Part shown: in pieces, positions 60,702 through 64,000 of the stretch
Numbering within the stretch: position 1 is the first letter of the stretch
How the letters are laid out: each line of letters opens with the position of its first letter
Source: Subtercola vilae
GTDB taxonomy: Bacteria; Actinomycetota; Actinomycetes; Actinomycetales; Microbacteriaceae
Assembly (NCBI RefSeq): GCF_004923255.1
Contig: NZ_QYRT01000013.1
Location: forward strand, 1-64,000
Direction of reading: 5' to 3'
Length of the DNA: 64,000 bases
Program-made: the position numbers and the translations under genes
The notes under the pieces: model-generated
The model's input: the letters and a program-made list of their open reading frames with translations, nothing else
The model's database searches: none
Told to the model about the DNA's origin: nothing

Positions 60702-61900
60702 CAGCGCGTATCGGCGACTCGCGCCTCGAACCGGGCTCGCGCCTCGACGGCGAGCACAGCGCTCAGCTGCGTGGCGAGAAACGTGGTGGGGGCGGCGGGC
60801 GTTGTCCAGGTGTCGTTCGCCAGAAAGCGCGGCGGCGTGAGGTTCTGCCAGAGCAGGTCGGTGCTGACGGTGAGAAACCCGGCGGGCATCCGGAGCCCCT
60901 CGCCAGAGACAGCGGCGAGGGCCTCGATGAGGCGCTCGAGGGAGCGCACGAAGATGCCCTTGAAGAGGCCGATGTCACCGCCGCCGTGCGAATCGAATGA
61001 CACGTTCTCGCCGGTGAAGACACCCGAGGGTGCCAGGGTGCCGATGGTGGTTCGGGCGGTCTGCAGCGCGCGTTCGATCAGTGCCGGCTCTGCGGTACGG
61101 TCGAAGGCTTCGATCAGTGCACCGATGTAGAGGCCCTGGTTGTAGCTGAAGCGCCAATCCAGGTCGAGTGTGTGGTCTCCGGTGCGGTTGAGGCCGTCGG
61201 CGACCAGCCCGGTGTCGGCATCGACGAGCGTGGTCTCGAGAAAGTGCAGGGCCCGCTCGGCGTAGTCGAGGTAGCGCTGCTGTCGGGTGCGACGAAACAG
61301 CCGTGCCGAAAGTAGGGCGAACGCTCCATTGCTCGGGGCGTTCTTATAGTCGAGCTGCTGGGTGCGCCACGCCAGGCTCGGGCCGCCCGCGTCGTTCCAG
61401 CCGCGGTCGACGAGGTGCAGCCAGAGGGCCTGGGCGTCGATGAGGTACCGGTCACCCGGCTCGCCGGCCACCGTCGGCAGGGCGTCGAACAGCCGCAGGG
61501 CTGCGAGCCCGAGCCAGCCCATATCGTCGAAATAATGGTTGAACAGGCTGCCGTGATTGCGCGACCGGATGCCCGCGTAGGTCTTCTGGGCGGCCCGCAG
61601 CGGCCCCGTGCTGCCGCTGCGCTCGGCCGCGTCGACCCGCACCTCCACGGCGTGGGCCAGCCACCAGTAGTTGAACGCCGCGACCTGTGAGAGCCGCAGC
61701 GGAGCCGTGTTGCGGAGCCGCCCGCCGTGATGGCTGCCAGAGCGGCTGCCGAACAGGATTCCGAAACGGCCACCGAACTCGGTGCTGAGGGCGTTCTGCA
61801 GCAGATCGGCGCGGTCGGCCCACTGTTCGGCCGCGGTTGGCGGAGAAGTCTCGGCAGAGGGCGTGTGCGAGGGCGTGTGCGAGGACATCGGCGTGCTCAT
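60701..61900 (-). CDS. Glycoside hydrolase family 76 protein (alpha-1,6-mannanase type), no signal peptide
   Basis: The product has 399 residues. The GH76 catalytic Asp pair is in HYFDDMGWLGLA, and WRFSYNQGLYIGALIEAF and GVFTGENVSFDSHGGGDIGLFKGIFVRSL are in the usual positions of the alpha/alpha barrel. The start MSTPMSSHTPSHTPS is polar and shows no signal peptide or helix, so the protein should stay in the cytoplasm. Substrate would be an alpha-1,6-linked mannan or oligosaccharide. Confidence 0.85.
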   Translation of the reverse strand: MSTPMSSHTPSHTPSAETSPPTAAEQWADRADLLQNALSTEFGGRFGILFGSRSGSHHGGRLRNTAPLRLSQVAAFNYWWLAHAVEVRVDAAERSGSTGPLRAAQKTYAGIRSRNHGSLFNHYFDDMGWLGLAALRLFDALPTVAGEPGDRYLIDAQALWLHLVDRGWNDAGGPSLAWRTQQLDYKNAPSNGAFALLSARLFRRTRQQRYLDYAERALHFLETTLVDADTGLVADGLNRTGDHTLDLDWRFSYNQGLYIGALIEAFDRTAEPALIERALQTARTTIGTLAPSGVFTGENVSFDSHGGGDIGLFKGIFVRSLERLIEALAAVSGEGLRMPAGFLTVSTDLLWQNLTPPRFLANDTWTTPAAPTTFLATQLSAVLAVEARARFEARVADTR

Positions 61901-61904
61901 CGGG

Positions 61905-64000
61905 TCAGCGCAGCGCGGGCGCCACGTATCTGACCCAGGCCCAGACCGACACGCTCACGGCCGCGAAGGCGATGGCCGCCAGCAGCACGGGCACCGCGGT
62001 CGGCATGACGCCGGCGCGCTCGATCGACGAGCAGAGTACGGCCGCGAGCAGTGTGAATGAGACCACGGTGCTGGCGAGCCAGACGCCCCGTGACCAGGCG
62101 AACAGCGCCCGGCCGGCGAGGGGACCCAGGGGAATGAGCGCGATCGCGGCGGCGCCGAACGACCCGAGGGTCAGGGTGCTGAGAACTTCGGCGACGAAGG
62201 AGCTGAAGGCACCCGACGAGGCATCGACCAGACCACTCGAGGCCCATGCGGCGCCGCCCAGAACGAGCAGCGAGACCGTCTGCACAAGCGCCAGCTGGCC
62301 CTGGATGCGCCGCGAGGCTTCAACAGCACCGCCCACCGCGAGCACAAGCCCGAAGAGCAGGGCAGGGTCGAGGTCGAACAGACGTGACACCCCGGTTGCG
62401 GCGGCGGCAAGCAGGAGGTACTTCGGCGCGAAGACTGCCGTGATGGTCACACCCAGGGCGCGCCGCGCGAACACTCTCGGCACCACCACCGAGACGAGGT
62501 TCAGTACGGTGAACGACACGATGATCGCGCCGAACAGGCGAAGGTAGGCGGGCTGATTGTCGATGGGGCCCGACAGCATTCCGATGGCAGCCGACGCCAC
62601 GAGCGCCAGAACCGCTATCACCCTCGGGCTGACCGCGATGTCGGGAACGCGGTCGAACTCGTCGCGAGACCGGTTGCGGCCGGTGAGTGCGCCGCGACGT
62701 TCGGCCCGCTGGCGGAGGGCCACGGCTGCCCCTGACGAGGCAAGGGCAGAGCGCGCCTGGCTTGCTGCCGTCGTGGAGGCCAGCGCCGATCGAGCCGAAC
62801 CGAAGGCGTTGGCCAGCAGCCGTGCCGGTGCCGCCACGAGCACGAGAGCCGTCATCGCCACGATCAACGCGATCCACCAGTTCGACGCAGTCGCCTGGCC
62901 GAAGACCGGCTGCAGCGCAGAGGTGTACCGCGTGGCCCCAGCCCACGTGCCGGGGGTGTGGCCTGCCGCTGGGGGAGCAGCGCTGCCGGAGTCGCCCGGG
63001 CTGCTCGGCGCGGTGGGGGTCGCCGGGGTCGAGGGGGCGCCGGCGCCGGGTGCTGCGCCGTCGCCGTAGCCGCTCGAGCCGGTCGGCGGCGTGCCGGCCA
63101 CCCCGGGTGATCCGGTCGCCGAGGGGGTCTGGCCGGGCGTGGGAGGGGTACTTCCCGCCCCGGGTGCGGGCGTGCCGCTGGGCGTTCCCGTTCCGGCTCC
63201 CGTCGGTGCTGTCGGGGTGGTGGATGCCGCACTGAACGTGAGCGCGAACGGAGTGCTTTCGCTGCTGATGTTGCCCGCCGCGTCTTGCTGCAGCGCCGAC
63301 ATCTGGGCTGTACCCGCTGCCACCGTTCCCGCAGTGCAGCTCCAGAGGGAGTCGACGACGGTTGCCGTGCAGGCCGCGTAGGCGCCTGCGAAGACGGTGA
63401 CCAGAGCGCCGGTCTCGCCGCCACCCGAGATGAGTGCTCCGGTGAGTGCGACGGTTCCGCCAGTGGTGGGCGAGGTGATCGTGGGCGGCTGAGGCGACTC
63501 TGAGTCAATCGTGATGGTCACGCCCGCGCTCGACGGCGATGAGCCCCCGCTCCACGAAGTGACCTGACTGGCACGCAGCACCAGCGTTCCGCTGGGAATG
63601 TCGGCCCCCAGGTTGCACGCCCAGCCGCCGCGTGCGTCGGCGATCGCCGAGCAGCTGTAGGCACCGGCCGTGGCCGTGACGGTGGCCTGCGGATACCCGT
63701 TGCCGCGCACGGTGCCGTACCCGGTGGTGACGCCGCCACTCGAGCCTGAACCGGCCGTCGGGGCGTTCAGAAGGTTCACGCTCACCGATGCGCTCTGGTT
63801 GTCGTGGCCCGCGACGAGCTGCGTGATGCGTAGAACGACTCCCGGGCCGCTCGGCAGGCTCCCGCTCGAGCAGCTGAACGAGCCGTCGGCGGCCGCCGTG
63901 GTGAGGCAGAGCGGATCGGTCTGCGTGTTCGATGACAACTGGATGTCGCTTCGCGGCTCGGCGGTGCCCGTCACGATCACTGAGTCGCTGAGCAGTGATC
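61905..64000 (-). CDS. Ig-like-domain surface protein with C-terminal helices (5' end outside window)
   Basis: The frame is open to the right edge (codons before the GTG at 63980 read SLLSDSV and fit the domain), so the N-terminus is missing. The visible ~697 residues hold three Ig-like repeats (ending VTGTAEP.., GTVRGNGYPQATVTATAGAYSCSAIADARGGWACNLGADIPSG, PTITSPTTGGTVALTGALISGGGETGALVTVFAG). A Pro/Gly/Thr-rich linker of ~100 residues and about six helices follow. The Ig-like part is probably exported and held to the membrane by the helices. Confidence 0.85.
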   Translation of the reverse strand, partial: SLLSDSVIVTGTAEPRSDIQLSSNTQTDPLCLTTAAADGSFSCSSGSLPSGPGVVLRITQLVAGHDNQSASVSVNLLNAPTAGSGSSGGVTTGYGTVRGNGYPQATVTATAGAYSCSAIADARGGWACNLGADIPSGTLVLRASQVTSWSGGSSPSSAGVTITIDSESPQPPTITSPTTGGTVALTGALISGGGETGALVTVFAGAYAACTATVVDSLWSCTAGTVAAGTAQMSALQQDAAGNISSESTPFALTFSAASTTPTAPTGAGTGTPSGTPAPGAGSTPPTPGQTPSATGSPGVAGTPPTGSSGYGDGAAPGAGAPSTPATPTAPSSPGDSGSAAPPAAGHTPGTWAGATRYTSALQPVFGQATASNWWIALIVAMTALVLVAAPARLLANAFGSARSALASTTAASQARSALASSGAAVALRQRAERRGALTGRNRSRDEFDRVPDIAVSPRVIAVLALVASAAIGMLSGPIDNQPAYLRLFGAIIVSFTVLNLVSVVVPRVFARRALGVTITAVFAPKYLLLAAAATGVSRLFDLDPALLFGLVLAVGGAVEASRRIQGQLALVQTVSLLVLGGAAWASSGLVDASSGAFSSFVAEVLSTLTLGSFGAAAIALIPLGPLAGRALFAWSRGVWLASTVVSFTLLAAVLCSSIERAGVMPTAVPVLLAAIAFAAVSVSVWAWVRYVAPALR

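Noticed and set aside
1-64000. CRISPR array, tRNA, rRNA, integrase or attachment sites
   Set aside because: I saw no regular spaced repeats, no tRNA-like cloverleaf, and no integrase or transposase frame. The Rhs zone has no flanking direct repeats I could find.

Overview
The window is one stretch of high-GC chromosomal DNA, most likely from an actinobacterium of the family Microbacteriaceae. That family-level call is an inference from recognisable proteins: MhuD-like haem monooxygenase, CtpE-type P-ATPase, a DUF7882-like small protein, a DUF2510 protein, LOG-family protein, GTG/TTG starts and strong GC bias. I see no rRNA, tRNA, CRISPR array, prophage or intact insertion sequence. Gene density is high and most operons have ATGA/GTGA-type overlaps.

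Region 1 (1-6.3 kb) is accessory DNA with lower GC than the rest. It opens with the 3' end of an Rhs-repeat protein with a variable C-terminal tip. Degraded pieces of a second Rhs 3' end follow, together with a series of very small two-helix membrane proteins, several related to each other and one frameshifted. Next come a DUF4190-type membrane protein and a tightly overlapping operon of five small unknown membrane proteins (4155-6026). The region ends with the first codons of another member of the two-helix family. I read it as an Rhs tip/immunity decay zone, but no activity is proven.

Region 2 (6.3-11.5 kb, minus strand) holds a coupled operon with four YbjQ-like domains in two proteins, a ferric-reductase-like flavoprotein with an Ala-rich partner, and a GNAT acetyltransferase. 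Region 3 (11.8-19.7 kb) is a complete K+ uptake locus, kdpF-A-B-C-D-E, preceded by a second micropeptide. Region 4 (19.8-29.2 kb) holds msrA, a LOG-family protein, a membrane-anchored putative zincin, a UbiB-like kinase, a CtpE-type P-ATPase, a catalytically degenerate SRAP-like protein and a lipoprotein.

Region 5 (29.2-38.8 kb) is the most interesting functional unit. A ROK repressor is divergent from an amino-acid-type ABC transporter. The transporter is followed by a CutC-ROK kinase fusion (apparently starting at ATC), glucosamine-6-phosphate deaminase and an MlrC/M81 metallopeptidase, and then a second degenerate SRAP-like gene. This looks like a regulated uptake and catabolic pathway for an amino-sugar-containing compound, perhaps conjugated to an amino acid or peptide.

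Region 6 (38.9-45.3 kb) contains a TetR gene truncated by a deletion into the 3' end of an EamA transporter, a CGNR regulator, an MhuD-like haem monooxygenase with an extra His-rich segment, a PPOX-fold protein, a PAP2 phosphatase, and an MFS transporter convergent with an AraC regulator. Region 7 (45.5-54.6 kb) is a Dpp/Opp-type peptide/nickel ABC operon, a NUDIX gene, a cation-diffusion-facilitator pseudogene, a deaminase, an FKBP lipoprotein and small proteins. Region 8 (54.7-59.3 kb) is a xylose/ribose-type ABC operon under a ROK repressor, with a clear palindromic operator and a strong hairpin after the binding-protein gene. The window closes with a DUF2510 membrane protein, a small conserved protein, a GH76 enzyme without signal peptide, and a large Ig-like surface/membrane protein cut by the window edge.
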